DNA from: Xenopus tropicalis
Taxonomy: Eukaryota; Chordata; Amphibia; Anura; Pipidae
Length of the DNA stretch: 64,000 bases
Assembly (NCBI RefSeq): GCF_000004195.4
Contig: NC_030678.2
Coordinates: 84,914,904 to 84,978,903 of the forward strand
Direction of reading: 5' to 3'
This document shows, piece by piece, positions 47,850 to 60,140 of the stretch. The translations under genes and the position numbers were made by a program. Every line of letters begins with the position of its first letter. Within the stretch, counting starts at the first letter, position 1. The notes under the pieces were generated by a model. That model was not told the DNA's origin and did no database searches. It was given only the letters and a program-made list of their open reading frames with translations.

Positions 47850-48065
47850 ATAAGGACAAAAGCCACTGGTTACTTAACAGATTGCAGATAAACTCTGTAG
47901 TAACACAATCGGTCTATACCTATTGTGTTACTACAGAGCTTATCTGCTATCTGTAAGATTATGTAAGAACTAATATTATACTCTATAGAGCATATCTGGT
48001 GTTTATCCTGTGCCAGGGCCAAATTTGGTGAATTCTTGGCTGCCCCAATGCTCCAAAAAAGCTTA
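47850..48065. mobile_element. T2-related MITE fragment (AACAGTAACACC family)
   Basis: It has the central hairpin of the elements at 54871 and 60781: CAGATTGCAGATAAACTCTG against CAGAGCTTATCTGCTATCTG. The termini are lost. Confidence 0.55.
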
Positions 48066-48216
48066 TTTAAGTGCCTGCACTTGGAGCCATTGCGTTGGTC
48101 TGGGTGTTTTGGCACAAAACTGCTTGTGTATTGTTTTACATGCAATAATGATGAATTATATCTTAGTTGGAATCAAGAACAAGGTACTGTTTTATTATGA
48201 TAGAGAAAATAATTTT

Positions 48217-48516
48217 AAAGGGGAAGGAAAGTTACAATCGCTGGGGGTGTCAAAATGTTGTATTTGATGGCCTATAACCCCCGGCTAATGCTTCTGTTAG
48301 GAGAAAACTGCACCGGCCAGGGTGTACTTGAGCGAGCGTTCCTCTTCACTTTGCTCATGCTCAGTAGTGAAAAGCCTAACTTTAACAAAAAGAAGACGGC
48401 CTTTTTTGCTAAACTGCACATGGGATTGCTGAAAAAGGAAGGAAGAGGATTACTCGCCTGCATTTACTCAAGGCTGGCGCAGTTTTCTCCTAACAGGAGT
48501 CCTGGCTGGGGGTTTA
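48217..48516 (+). mobile_element. T2-type MITE, right end overwritten by another TTAA element
   Basis: It starts TTAAAGGGGAAGGAAAG. The middle (GCGAGCGTTCCTCTTC, AGTGAAAAGCCTAACTT) matches the middle of the 8582-8938 element (AGCGAGCGCTTCC, AGTGAAAAGCCGAACTT), so both are one subfamily. It stops at 48513, where TTTAAAGAGGACCTGTCACCC begins. Confidence 0.7.
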
Positions 48517-50079
48517 AAGAGGACCTGTCACCCTAAGAAATAATTCAAAATTCTCTTCTGTTGTGTTTGTTAAGCAAAATAAACTTCACTTACCGTATAT
48601 ACTCGAGTATAAGCTGATCCGAATATAAGCCGAGGTACCTAATTTTACCTAAGAAAACTGGAAAAACGTATTGACTCGAGTATAAGCCTAGGGTGGGAAA
48701 TGCAACCGCTACTGCTAAGTTTCAATAATCAAATAAATAACAGATCAAAAAATAGATAACTTTAGGGAAAGAAAAATGCTACAGCAGCAGACAAACGCAA
48801 GTTTGGGAACGCTAAGGAAGCTGCCATACTAATTATCAAGTACATGGACACCAGTATACAAGTCCCACCACAGTACTACAATAGTAGTTACAAGGGCAAA
48901 ATAATTCTTGATGCTGGACTTAATTCAAATTTAATTTTTGTAAATAACAATTTATTGTACCAATTACTGCACTGTAGGCTCTCTCTATTGCTCTGTCTTT
49001 TTCTTGCACATATTCATGAATGGCCTCAGCGTGTGTGTCTGTGTGTGTGGGTAAGGAGGAGGGAGCAATATTAGAAGCGCTGCGCACATAGTTGCCACCC
49101 CCCCATTCTCCTGACAGAGATAAAGACTGGCATGAGCGTCGGCTGGCTGGCTACGCGATAGGATAGCATGGAAGGTTACCCAGGGGCCAGACTGCTCGGC
49201 CGTGCTGTTTCCTGTTTGGCCTCATATTGTTTTGTCTCCATTCACCCAGCCTCTCACAGGCGCTTTTAAAATGCATTTAATTAAAATGCATTATCTAAAC
49301 TTAAACAGTCTTGTTGCTACACTTTTAATGTGTGCGACATCGACTCCTGCCCACAAATTAGGGTTTTGGACTGTGAGAGCCTCTGTTATCTTACCTTTAA
49401 TTTAGCATCCCTATTGTGCACAGATTTCCTTGACTGCCCCATATTCACACATGCAGATGCTTTACAATTGCAAACAAGAAACTACGTGTACAGTATATTT
49501 CCTTGCTGCACATCTTAAAAGTCATTACATTTCTGCAAAGGCAGAAACGGGTTTAAACATTTAAAGGGATACCTTTTCATTAGCATCATGCGAATAGTGG
49601 GCGGTAAGACAAATGGATTACGGAAAGGTCACCCAGGTGCCAGACTGCCCGGCCGTGCTGTTTATTTCAGTCCTGGAATTACACAGTCACATCAAATAGG
49701 CAGGCGCCATTTTGAGGACACTGTTATTAAGGAAAGCTTTGTATTTTGCCAAAATCTTGTTTCTGTGCCAGTATGGGGGGCCAGATGCTCATGCCTGTGC
49801 AATGGTTACAAAATAGATGGTGAGGAGGAAGGGGGAATGTGAGGAGAGCAGCAATATCTAAGAAGTTCTGAATTCAAAGTGAAAGTAAGGGTCTGCCCTG
49901 CCTCTATGCCTTAGGCATAGAGGCGGGGCAGGCAATATATGATTGACAGCTAGGATTTTTAAATGCTTTTATAATGAGTATGGATGTGTTAATATAAAAA
50001 TGAGTTTGGGTTTCATGTTTAATTTGAAAAGGACTTTTATTATACAGCTTTTTATGCCTGGGTGATAGGTCCGCTTTAA
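48514..50079. mobile_element. Possible TTAA element with AGMGGACCTRTCACCC ends, composite
   Basis: TTAAAGAGGACCTGTCACCC at 48514 and GGGTGATAGGTCCGCTTTAA ending near 50078 are inverted 20-bp ends. Whether they belong to one element is uncertain, because inner sequences do not pair and a truncated TA-flanked element starts at 48593. Two copies of GGCCGTGCTGTTT preceded by CCAGACTGCYC lie at about 49164-49210 and 49620-49662. Near 49898-49930 CTGCCCTGCCTCTATGCC pairs with GGCATAGAGGCGGGGCAG. Confidence 0.45.
48591..48835 (+). mobile_element. CCGTATATACTCGAG-family element, left end only
   Basis: TA then CCGTATATACTCGAGTATAA, with GAGGTACCTAATTTTACC and GACTCGAGTATAAGCC. The GCTACTGCTAAGTTTCAATAAT block is shared with the 30750 copy. 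No right terminus is found downstream, so it is truncated. Confidence 0.75.
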
Positions 50080-50169
50080 GGCAAACGATAACAATCACTG
50101 GGAGGTTCCTAAGATTTGGCAATCCCTAGAGATTAAGGCCTTTCTTCTCCTTTTTCATTAAAATGGAAT

Positions 50170-50225
50170 GGAGATGGAGCTTTCTACATAACGGGTTTCC
50201 GGATAACGGATCCCATACCCATAGG
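50170..50225 (-). mobile_element. MITE, family B, terminal fragment
   Basis: ATAACGGGTTTCCGGATAAC followed by GGATCCCATACCCATAGG is the reverse complement of the family B left end. Confidence 0.65.
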
Positions 50226-50807
50226 TTTTACTTGCGGCAATCTTAATGTTACGCAATGGAAAGTCTTTTTTAGGAGATTTGTTGCCCGCAACGCAACTGT
50301 GGGTGACAACTCTGCTTGTGTTACCTTTAGTAGCCGAGATTAACCACAGGGGAGTAAATTGCCCTTAGTTGTTGCTGCTGCCACCTACTGAATATTATAC
50401 AGTACAGTAAACAAGATACACAAGATACATTTCACTTCTTACATGTGTACACAGAACTAACAATACTGATTGGATCTAACTGAGGCATAGTTAAAATACA
50501 CTGAAAGTGAATTATGGGGGAGGGGGGGGGGCAATTATTACACCAAATCATCAAAAGTTAAAAACCACCATTGCCAAAATAGGTTAATAGGAAGCCCTCC
50601 ACTTTAATGGAAAACATGCCACAATATCTATTTTCTGTATAGATTAGTTATGTATATGTTAAGAGCTAAATGCATATTTATCATTATTTGTTTTGCTATA
50701 GCCTTTGTGGTGGACTTTCCACAAATTTCCCTCTCATATCTCTCCTATGGGGTTATATACACTTATAGAAAGCCAGATGGGAACATGTTCTAGTCTGTGG
50801 TTGCATC
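50226..50807. other. No recognised feature
   Basis: A G-run at 50518-50531 is the only notable tract. Confidence 0.5.
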
Positions 50808-51008
50808 TAGTGATGAGTGAATCTGTCCTGTTTCACTTCTCTAAAAATTTGTGAATCTTTCAAAAGATTCTCGAAAACGGCGAAACAACAATTTTTTTGA
50901 CATGGCCGACAATTTTTATGCAACAAATTTTGTTGCCTGTTTCGCTAAATAATCCATCGATGAATCGATCTCGAATCCATGCCTGCCGAATTATTTCACC
51001 CATCACTA
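50808..51008. mobile_element. MITE, family C, complete copy (201 bp)
   Basis: TAGTGATGAGTGAATC at the left pairs with TATTTCACCCATCACTA at the right. The interior carries AAAACGGCGAAAC and TTTCGCTAAAT. No target duplication longer than a few bases is evident. Confidence 0.75.
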
Positions 51009-51072
51009 GTTGTGTCCAGTCAGTCCCACAGTTCACTTGTAATTAGCAGTCCACAGACATAGTGAGCCAGCC

Positions 51073-51571
51073 TTAAAGGAAAAGTTACGTTACGATATTT
51101 ATGGTTAAAAATGTAGCAGTTAAAGGAAAAGTAACGCTAAAAATTTTTAACTAAAAAAATCTATTCTACCCTCCCCCAATAATTGCCCTATCCTGAAAAC
51201 TATTTGTTATGTTGAATGCTTTAGAATAAAATACCTGTTAAACGTGGCTTCCTGTCATTTGAACAAAGCCGATATGGCCATGCAGGAGAAAGTATTGGGT
51301 GACTCCTTCCTATACAGAAGGAAGACTAGGCTCGATCAGTCGATCGCCGCATAGTGAACGCTTACCCTGGAACTTTCCCGGCATCGCCATATTGCCTTTG
51401 TTGAAATGACCGGAAGCCAAGTTTTTTACAGGTATTTTCTTCTAAAGCATTCAAAATAACAAATAGTTTTCAGGATAGGGCAATTATTGGGGGAGGGTAG
51501 AATAGATTTTTTAGTTAAAAATGTTTAGCGTTACTTTTCCTTTAACTGCTACATTTTTAACCATAAATATC
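51073..51571. mobile_element. TTAA-type MITE inside a larger inverted repeat
   Basis: The inner element is 51120-51545, with ends TTAAAGGAAAAGTAACGC and GCGTTACTTTTCCTTTAA and terminal repeats near 95 bp. The inverted repeat continues outside both TTAA sites for 30 bp (51094-51123 and 51542-51571). A second TTAAAGGAAAAGTTACG lies at 51073 on the left only. GC-rich centre near 51320-51370. Confidence 0.8.
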
Positions 51572-52121
51572 TTGGCAGCATGTATAAAGGCTAAATTTAA
51601 TTCAGCATTTGGGATAAGTAAACTTTTCGAGGGGAACAATTTTTTGGTAACATTTTGAGTTTTACCATGCATCTTTTGCCCCCAAAAAACCAACGAAAAG
51701 GAAACATCGGAAATATGGGACACTTTTTTTTGTTTTTTGTTTTAAATAAATGCAGAACAGTTCTATAATTTAAAGGAGATGCAAGATGTGTGCTTCATCA
51801 AAGTGCAGTCTGAGCATGTGCAGTCAGTGGTGTAACTATTGTGCACCAGGACTCCCTGCAAAAAGTCTTTGTAGGGGCCTTGTGCACAGCTATCCATACC
51901 AAGCCCATCACCCGCCCACTTCACGTCCCCGCCAAGGCCTTACAGATGCCCCTACTGGCCTCTTCTGCCCCAGCGGCTCCACTACTTGTGAGCAGGGAAG
52001 GAAGACTACAACTATAAAGGAAGCAGACCCTGTGCTCGGGCCCCCCCTACGGGTCTGCTTCCTATATACAGTCATGGCCAAAATTGTTGGCACCCCAGAA
52101 ATTTTTCCAGAAAATCAAGTA

Positions 52122-53359
52122 CCGTATATACTCGAATACAAGCCGAGTTTTTGAGCACTAAAAATGTGCTCAAAAAGTAAGCCTCGGCTTATACTCGAGT
52201 ATATGGTATGGATGTGCCTGATGTGCTCGATGTGGCGATGTGCCCCCCCCACGGGCATCTGTCCATGCGTACCTGCGCGCTTGCGCCCGCGCTCTGCCTA
52301 TGCCAGCTTCCCAACGGCCATCCTAACTGCGCTCTTCTCCTGTGCGCTCTGCTCTTCTCCTGTGCGCATTTCTGATCTGCTTGGCGCCACAGTCGAGCCA
52401 GTGACGTCACACGCCCCCATCAGTTACTCATGGCCTGATCTTAGACCTTGTAAGATCAGGCCATGAGTAACTGAAGGGGGCGCGTGACGTCACTGGCACG
52501 ACTGCGGCGCCAAGCAAATCAGAAACGTGCACAGGAGAAGAGCAGAGTGCACACTCCTTCATTTGCATTTCCCAGTAGAACTTGCTGATTCTAGCAGAAC
52601 AGGTGTTCTCAGAGGCTACAGACTGGCGGCTGGGAGGTGAGTTCTCAGAAACAAAACAGCACTTTGAAACTCCTTGGTGACTGCAGCAGCCTCTTCTTAA
52701 CCCTTTCCGAGCTCACAGTGTTCCTAGGCAATGTCTCAACAAAAATGATGCCTTTTCAGCTTGCTCTACCAAATTACCAAATCAAACAGACAGAAATGTG
52801 GGGCCCCAGATGCACAACTTGCTTATTTTAACCTTATTAGAATTTATTTTTTGAATGTTTTTAAATTATTTGATACCAGAAATCCTTGCAAACAGAATAC
52901 CTTTGGGGTTAATATTAGTTGTTAGTCGAGCCCAGAAACATCCAGTAGGGGGCCCTTTATCCCCTTTATCCATAAACTGAGTAGGTTATGGGGGTCTTTA
53001 TGGACTTATGAAGGGTAACAAGTTGAATATAACCAGATTCAGACTGAGATTTAAAATAGACCCTCTCCTGATCTTTGCCCACTCCACCATGTCTAGTCCC
53101 TTTCTAGTACCTTTCTTAAGCCACCACTGTCTAAAACACTCTATACCCTATATATATTTCTTAAGCTAGACAGGGGGCAATTTTTGGGATTCTCAATTAA
53201 ACCAAAGTGTGAGCACACTTTGTGTGCTGGCTCGCTCGCACCAGCCCTACTGGTGACACCCCAGGCTTATACTCGAGTCAATAGGTTTTTCAAGTTTTCT
53301 TAGGTAAAATTAGGTACCTCGGCTTATATTCGGATCAGCTTATACTCGAGTATATACGG
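52122..53359 (-). mobile_element. CCGTATATACTCGAG-family element inside the Tc1 terminal repeat
   Basis: It starts CCGTATATACTCGAATACAA and ends CTCGAGTATATACGG, with TA flanks (52120-52121, 53360-53361). It is in the opposite orientation to the 36991 copy, whose AAAGTGTGCTCACACTTTGG block appears inverted near 53205-53232. The central hairpin survives as 102-bp arms (52342-52443, 52451-52552) with the same GACCTTG loop and several mismatches; the outer part of the right arm is gone. Confidence 0.88.
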
Positions 53360-53519
53360 TATTTCTCACAGAAAAGTATTGCAGTAACACATGTTTTGCT
53401 ATACATGTTTATTTCCTTTGTGTGTATTGGAATAGAACAAAAAAGGAGGGAAAAAAAGCAAATTGGACATAATGTCGCACAAAACTCCAAAAATGGGTTG
53501 GACAAAATTATTGGCACCC

Positions 53520-53589
53520 TTAAAGGAGAAGGAAAGGCTAATAAAGAGTTAATCCCAAGCTTTTGATTTTGACTTTCCTTCTCTTTTAA
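53520..53589. mobile_element. 70-bp TTAA-flanked T2-type mini-MITE
   Basis: TTAAAGGAGAAGGAAAGGC at the left and GACTTTCCTTCTCTTTTAA at the right, with only about 30 bp between. TTAA is at 53520-53523 and 53586-53589. It lies just inside the Tc1 left terminal repeat. Confidence 0.8.
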
Positions 53590-53599
53590 CTTAATATTT

Positions 53600-54187
<588 letters not shown>

Positions 54188-54870
54188 TCAGTTTTTTCAG
54201 TGTCCTGCCTCAGGAGGTTAGGAGCTGCCTCTAGGTAGGCCCAACAATCATCCTTCGGTTAGCGACTAGCGCTAACACCTGGGGTGAGGCCGTGTCAGCC
54301 TGGTCTGTTCAGAGAGAGCTAGCCCCCTCTGCGGGATTACCAGTGCGTGCCCAACTAGGGCACAAGTAAGGGAGACAAATGCCTTGCATCAGCGCTCCCC
54401 CTCCATGAGGTAAGGGGAGCGCTTCACCCCGGAGAGATCCCCCTGCATACCTGCCTGTGCCCGCACCCTGCCTGCACTACCCGCACAGCCCAGTCTCCCC
54501 CATGTCGGCTCTGCTACCCTCCTTCCTGGGCTCCGTCTGGCGGCACTGCATCGCCGGTGGCGCACCTAGAGTGACGTCACTCACGCGCGCCCCTCTCTTC
54601 GCGCTACTCATGCGTCTCCCTCACTTCTTCCTCCACTCGGCAGCGATACAGCAGCCAGCACCCAGGGACGCAGCAGCCGGAGACACGAGTGCGGGCACCT
54701 CTCCTCTTCTCACAGCACCTACGGGTCACATCAAGCAGCCACACAGCACGGTATTGCGATCCAAGGGCTGCACACTCAGCATGACGATAGGGGGGATCTG
54801 TTCTCCAGGGGGTGCAGACACACTAACCACGCAGTTTCCTTTTTTGCCTGCTCAAAATGCCTCACCAAAT

Positions 54871-55299
54871 TTAAAGGAACAGTAACACCAAAATATGAAA
54901 GTGTTTCAAAGTAATTACAACGTAATGTACTGTTGCCCTGCACTGGTACATCTGGAGTGTTTGCCTCAAAAAGGCTACTATAGTTTATATAAACAAAGCT
55001 GCTGTGTAGCCATGGGGGCAGCCATTCAAAGGAGAAAAGGCACAGGTTACAAAGCAGATAACAGATAAGCTCTATAGAACATATTGGGGTTTTATCTGTT
55101 ATCTGCTATGTAACCTGTGCCTTTTCTCCTTTTTTCCCAGCATAAATGGCTGCCCCCATGGCTACACAGCAGCTTATTTTTAAAAACTATAGTAGTCTTT
55201 ATGAAGCAAACACACAACTTTTACCAGTGCTGGTCAGCAGTACATTATATTTTCATTACTTTTAAACACTTTCATTTTTTGGTGTTACTGTTCCTTTAA
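54871..55299. mobile_element. T2-related MITE (AACAGTAACACC family) in the DIRS leader
   Basis: Ends TTAAAGGAACAGTAACACC and GGTGTTACTGTTCCTTTAA, flanked by TTAA (54871-54874, 55296-55299). It has a large central hairpin (AAAAGGCACAGGTTAC / GTAACCTGTGCCTTTT and GCAGATAACAGATAA / TTATCTGTTATCTGC). It is closely related to 60781-61205. Confidence 0.9.
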
Positions 55300-56048
55300 A
55301 GAGGGCCAAGCTGAGCCGCTGTCCAACTTGCAGCCCATCCCAGTCCCTACCATCAGACACCACTGCCCCATGCACTGTGGCATCCTCAGATGGGGCATCC
55401 AAGGCTCCTTCCCCCACAAGGACCACTGATCCTCAGGGCACCGCTGATGCCCCAGGATGGGCAGTCACACTGTCACAGTCCCTGGCCAGCTTACAATGCA
55501 TACCGCAAATAACATCATCCATTGACAAGATGCTAGTCAAACTAACTTCCTCTCCTAACACTAGCAAGAAGCGAAAGAGGACGCCCAGCCGTCCAGCACT
55601 AACCACCAGGGACTCACTATCTCTCCCTTCATCTGACGAGGAAGAGGCGATCGAAGGAGAAATATTTTCCTCCCCTTCCACGTCCAACTCAGACGAAGAG
55701 GACACTGCCACTAGCGCAGCCTCCAACATAGATCGCCTAATCAGAGCAGTGCTAGAAACCCTACAGATTCAAGAGGATGAGACCTCAAAGACAAAGTCCT
55801 CGTCATTATTCAAGAGACAACACAAGACCTCAACAGTCTTTCCAGCTCATTATCAGATGCAAGCCATGATATCAGAGGAATGGAAGACACCAGACAAAAA
55901 GTTCCCAGTCTCAAAGCACTTTAACCGACAATATCCTTTTCCTAAGGAGGCTGGGGAGAAATGGAGCACAGCTCCTGTGGTTGACGCTCCAGTAATCACG
56001 ACTCTCCAAGGCCACTGCCCTTCCGGTGCCGGATGCCTCGGCCGTTAA
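55299..56048 (+). pseudogene. DIRS gag-like protein, N-terminal part
   Basis: The frame opens directly at the MITE end (KRAKLSRCPTC) and continues through a Ser/Pro/Asp/Glu-rich region with a basic KKRKRTPSR patch and the acidic SSDEEEAIEGE. It then reaches the conserved EEWKTPDKKFPVSKHF and YPFPKEAGEKWS...VDAPV motifs of DIRS gag proteins. An ATG at 55377 is an internal candidate; the natural start is unclear because the MITE sits at the 5' end. A frameshift near 56000 ends the frame; the next conserved words (PVPDASAVKDPTDKKMEGLL) are in another frame. Confidence 0.82.
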
Positions 56049-56054
56049 GGACCC

Positions 56055-56471
56055 TACCGATAAAAAGATGGAGGGTCTACTCAAGGCAAACTTTCTCTCT
56101 CCGTGGGATCGGCGTTGCGACCTGTATTAGCATCTGCCTGGGTGAGCCGGGCAGTCGAAACCTGGTCCGCCTCTCTCCTACAGACTATTCAGGTGGGTGG
56201 ATTCAGGGACCAGATGACCCAGTTAGCTGCCTACATTCAGGAAGCCAATCAGTTCCTAGCAGACTCCTCTCTGGATGCAGCGCAGGTCCTGGCCAGGGCT
56301 TCCGTTCTCTCGGTTGCAGCTCGCAGGGCCCTGTGGCTGAAACTTTGGACACAGGAGGAAGCACGCCTGCCAATAAACATATTGGAACTACGAGCCATAC
56401 TCCTAGCACTCCTCTCATGGGAACATCATCTGAGAAACCAAGCGGTGCGAATTCAGTCAGACAATGCCTAA
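56055..56471 (+). pseudogene. DIRS gag C-terminus fused to RNase H by deletion
   Basis: After the frameshift, gag continues as GSALRPVLASAWVSRAVETW and ARASVLSVAARRALWLKLW (from about 56103). It is then joined without a break to LPINILELRAILLALLSWEH and VRIQSDNA, which belong to the RNase H domain after the RT. The join (near TQEEA, about 56350) marks an internal deletion of several kilobases. The frame stops at 56469-56471. Confidence 0.82.
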
Positions 56472-56479
56472 GAATGATA

Positions 56480-56873
56480 AGGAGACCAGACTCCATCGAT
56501 TGGATGTGGTCAGAGCGCTTAAGACATACATTGCCCGCACCTGATTGTTTAGGAAGACAGATTCCCTATTCGTGATTCCGTCAGGAGCGAAAAAGGGTCT
56601 CCCAGCTACGAAGACCACTATTGCACGTTGGATAAGACAGTAAGAAGAGCTTACCTGGCACGGAAGAAGGTACCACCAATCAAGCTCAGAGCACACTCTA
56701 CCAGAGCCCTGGGAACTTTATGGGCACACAGGAATCTCACATCGGCTGAACAAGTTTGTAGAGCGGCCACTTGGTCCTCTCTTCATACCTTTACAAAGTT
56801 CTACCAATTCAACACTTACCTGTCGGCAGAGGCAGCCTTTGGAAGGAAGGTGCTCCAGACAGTAGTTTCCTAA
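56480..56873 (+). pseudogene. DIRS tyrosine recombinase, C-terminal part
   Basis: Recombinase that integrates the circular DNA form. It is visible in shifting frames: HRLDVVRALKTYIAR near 56490-56535, then 56628-56873 with RRAYLARKK, LRAHSTRALGTLWA (H-x-x-R pair) and RAATWSSLHTFTKFY (catalytic-site W and Tyr). The C-terminal half of the catalytic site is therefore recognisable, but the N-terminal Arg region is deleted or broken. Confidence 0.85.
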
Positions 56874-57234
56874 ATGGTTAGAGTTCTTCCCTCCCTACTG
56901 TGGGGTGGCTTTGGTACGTCACCACGGTCCCTGTGTCCCGCTAGATGTGGGAGAAAAGGAGATTTATGTACTCACAGTTATTTATCCACAATTTTGAAAG
57001 GGTGCCAATAATTTTGTCCAGCCCATTTTTAGAGTTTTGTGTGACATTATGTCCAATTTGCTTTTTTTTCCTCCCTTTTTTGTTTTGTTCCAATACACAC
57101 AAAGGGAATAAACATGTGTATAGCAAAACATGTGTTACTGCAATACTTTCTGTAAGAATTACTTGATTTTCTGGAAAAAATTCTGGGGTGCCAACAATTT
57201 TGACCATGACTGTAGTTACGCCACTGTGTGCAGT

Positions 57235-57506
57235 GGCCATGTCCATACCATAATGATTGACCAGCCTTTAAAGATGGGAGTGGACCCAAAAAATGATGTA
57301 AGCTATGTCTTGCTTTGGATTCATTCTTTTAACATTAGGAGAAATCTTGGTTGTATACCTTACTAACCAAACTGAACTACATTACTTACGTAGTCTGCAG
57401 GGTAGTGGTGGGTGGTGCCCCTTTAAATGGTATTGTAAGAAATCGGTGTAATTAATCCATGACACTGCCCATTAACTTCAGAGGGCCCCAACAAAGTTGT
57501 CCACAA
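57235..57506. other. No recognised feature
   Basis: Host flank right of the nested insertions. Confidence 0.5.
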
Positions 57507-57730
57507 TAGTGATGAGTGAATCTGTCCTGTTTCACTTTAAAATTCGCGACACAACAAGAAAATTTGCGAAATGGCGCACAATCTGCGAAACACGTTTGTC
57601 ACCAGCCTCTTGTTTTGTCGCCTGCGCCCATTTTGACACGTGAAGTTTCACGAGACAATTCACCAATGGCGAAATGCAGAAATTCACTGCGAATCCACAC
57701 CTGGCGAAAAAACTCGCTCGTCCTTAGTCC
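57507..57730 (+). mobile_element. MITE, family C, right end lost
   Basis: TAGTGATGAGTGAATCTGTCC opens it; the interior has TTCGCGACACAACAAG, GCGAAATGGCG and CAATGGCGAAATGC. The complementary end is not found. Confidence 0.65.
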
Positions 57731-58684
57731 AAAATTGTAAACACTAGCCTTTTCCTTTATGAGAATCATGTCTTTTTAAATTCCCTAGTTCCCCTCAGTA
57801 TTTCAGGTAAGGTTCCTGGTTTCTCCAGCTAAAGTCCATGCAGCTTAACTCTGGTTTGGGTTGTGATCTAAAGTTTATTGGGATTATTGATAGAGGACTG
57901 AGTGCTCAAGATCTGAGTGCAGAAAGTAGCACCCCTTAGAGAAAGCCCATTAACAGCCACCCCCTCTAAAACAGGGCCATTTGAATTTAGCTCCATTTTT
58001 GTTTCAGTAATGTGACTGATTATTGCCCCTCTAATTATTGTCCCTCTGAACACTAAACATTGTTTTATATATGTGCCAAAAAGCAGTAGGTGGCATTCTG
58101 TGCAAAGTAAAACCAGCGGTTATAAAAGTGGGTAAAAACTATTTTTGAGAAAGGCAAGGTGTAAAGGTTGGTGTAAAATAGTGGCATATTTATAAAGCTC
58201 TGCTTTGGTCCTTACATGCAAATTCATGGAAATCGTCCGTTCATTACAAAGTTTGGCCACAACATGCTTATTACTAACAAGCCAATGCAGATAGAGTTAC
58301 GCGTGTATGCAACTGCTATTTGTGCATCGGTATAGGTGGCAAAAAGAACTATGCAACACTTTTATCCGTGTACTTGGGTTCTGCTGTTTGTTTATTTCCT
58401 TGTATTTATAAAGCTCTGAAACATCAACACAGTGCTCTACAAACATTACACATTATTTGCATCAATGGCTGCACCAGTGGAGCTTACAGTCTATGTCCCT
58501 ATCACATTCACACGCAGGAGGAGCCAAATAACTTGCCTGTATATTTTTTGACCCAGAGGAAACCCGTTCAGACAAAGGTAGAACGTACAAAGTCATTAGC
58601 AACTTAGTCTTTGTGGTTTAAGGAAGGGTTCAAATCAGTTTGTGATGTTACTAATCGTTGGACCTAAATATGTTATTTTAAGGG
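57731..58684. other. No recognised feature
   Basis: No credible frame or repeat boundary. Confidence 0.5.
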
Positions 58685-58782
58685 TTAGATTCAGTTCAGC
58701 CAGGGCACTTGGATTCTGCCAGAACCCTGCTGAAAGAGGCTTGGATTCAGTTGAATCCAGGATTCAGTTCATCCCTAATTTG
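58685..58782. mobile_element. Short MITE-like remnant
   Basis: Repeated TTGGATTCAG/GATTCAGTT words in both orientations (TTAGATTCAGTTCAGCC; GAATCCAGGATTCAG). Frog MITEs with GATTCGG termini look like this; boundaries are uncertain. Confidence 0.4.
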
Positions 58783-59697
58783 CCCATTGTGGTTAAAAAG
58801 TCTGTTGTGAATATATTCTGAAGTAATCTAAGGTGTCTGGGGTCAAACTGACTGTATGGGTGTAAAGCAATAAATGGTCTAAAGCTTGCTACTTGCTTGG
58901 TAACTCATGTCAAGCAATCAGCAGGAAGGATTTACTGATCAGCATTTTGAGAGCACAAGTCTTATTGGTTGCTACAGTATTACCAAACATGGGCGAACTT
59001 TAATCCATTTTATTTTACATGAAATACCAATAGATAATCAGAGAAGTCAACTTCCCGAATTGGTTTCTGACCACACCTTGGTCCTATGGAGTTGCACCCT
59101 GGCCATTCCCCAACCACTAACAAGTAGACTTATGCAAAATACAGGAATAGTTTCAGCTTCATCAGTGTAGGGTCCACTCTAACCTGCAGCTATGTGTAGC
59201 TGTGCCGACAGGCACAGCATTGGCCAAAGTGCAGCTACATGGAGTGAAGATCGGCCTAAAAAATGTGAACGCATGCATTTCACGCCAGGCAGCAGATGTG
59301 AGACTGCCTAGAAAACACAGTCCTGCAAGGTGGGCTTATTGGGTATGAATTGCAATCAACAAAATATAATATTTTTGATACAGTGCTGATTGGATTTTTC
59401 AACTTTACATGGGCTAACTTTATTCCTTTTATTTTACAAGAGATGCCACTAGATCATCAGAGACGTCAGCTTCCCAGATTGGGTATCTTACCACGCCTTG
59501 GCCCTATGCAGTTACACCCTGGCCATTCCCCAACAATGAAAACAGGACTTATGCAACAACAAAAGAATTATGCAACATACAGGACAAATTTCAACTTCAT
59601 CAGTGTAAGGTTTACATTTGCTTTTAAGAGAAAGTAAAAAGAGAGAGAGAAAAAGAGGTTCCCCTACATGTACTACAGTAAGTTGCAGGGAAGCCTC

Positions 59698-59924
59698 TAA
59701 AGGCCACAGTTACACTTGGCGTACCATCCAATCTGCAGCTACGTGTAGCTGCACTGACAGGCACAGCATAGGCCTGAATGCACCTACATGGTGTGGAGAT
59801 AATTTTGAAAAATGTGAAAGCATGCATTTTCGGCCAGTTTCCATGTAGGTGTACGATGGCAGTGTACAAGAGAGTTCAGCAGAGAAAAGTGGACTGTACA
59901 CCACGTGTGACTGTGGCCTAACTG
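59698..59924. mobile_element. MITE within the tandem array
   Basis: AAGGCCACAGTTACACTTGGCG at the left pairs with CACGTGTGACTGTGGCCT at the right. The interior GCAGCTACGTGTAGCTGC is a perfect local palindrome. A shorter relative is at 61694-61806 (AAGGCCACAGTCACGCGTGGC / CAAGTGTGGCTGTGGCCTT). Confidence 0.65.
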
Positions 59925-60140
59925 TAGGGGTTAATTGTAGGGGTTAATTTGCTGGGTTTCTACCATACTGCCTTTCAGTCCAAATCAGAATTTGACTGTG
60001 AGTGTTTTTTTTATACAACTTTTTCTTTATGTTATGTGTTGGTGAATATAACAATTTGGGATTTTTATTCCTTATTAAAAACATAATTCACTGTTTGGTA
60101 TTACTTTCCTTGTTGATTGAAGGTTTAGAAGATTATACAT

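Noticed and set aside
54457..54885. Plus-strand frame of 142 codons in the DIRS leader
   Set aside because: It lies in the non-coding leader of the element, ends inside the T2-related MITE and shows none of the gag motifs that begin after 55299.
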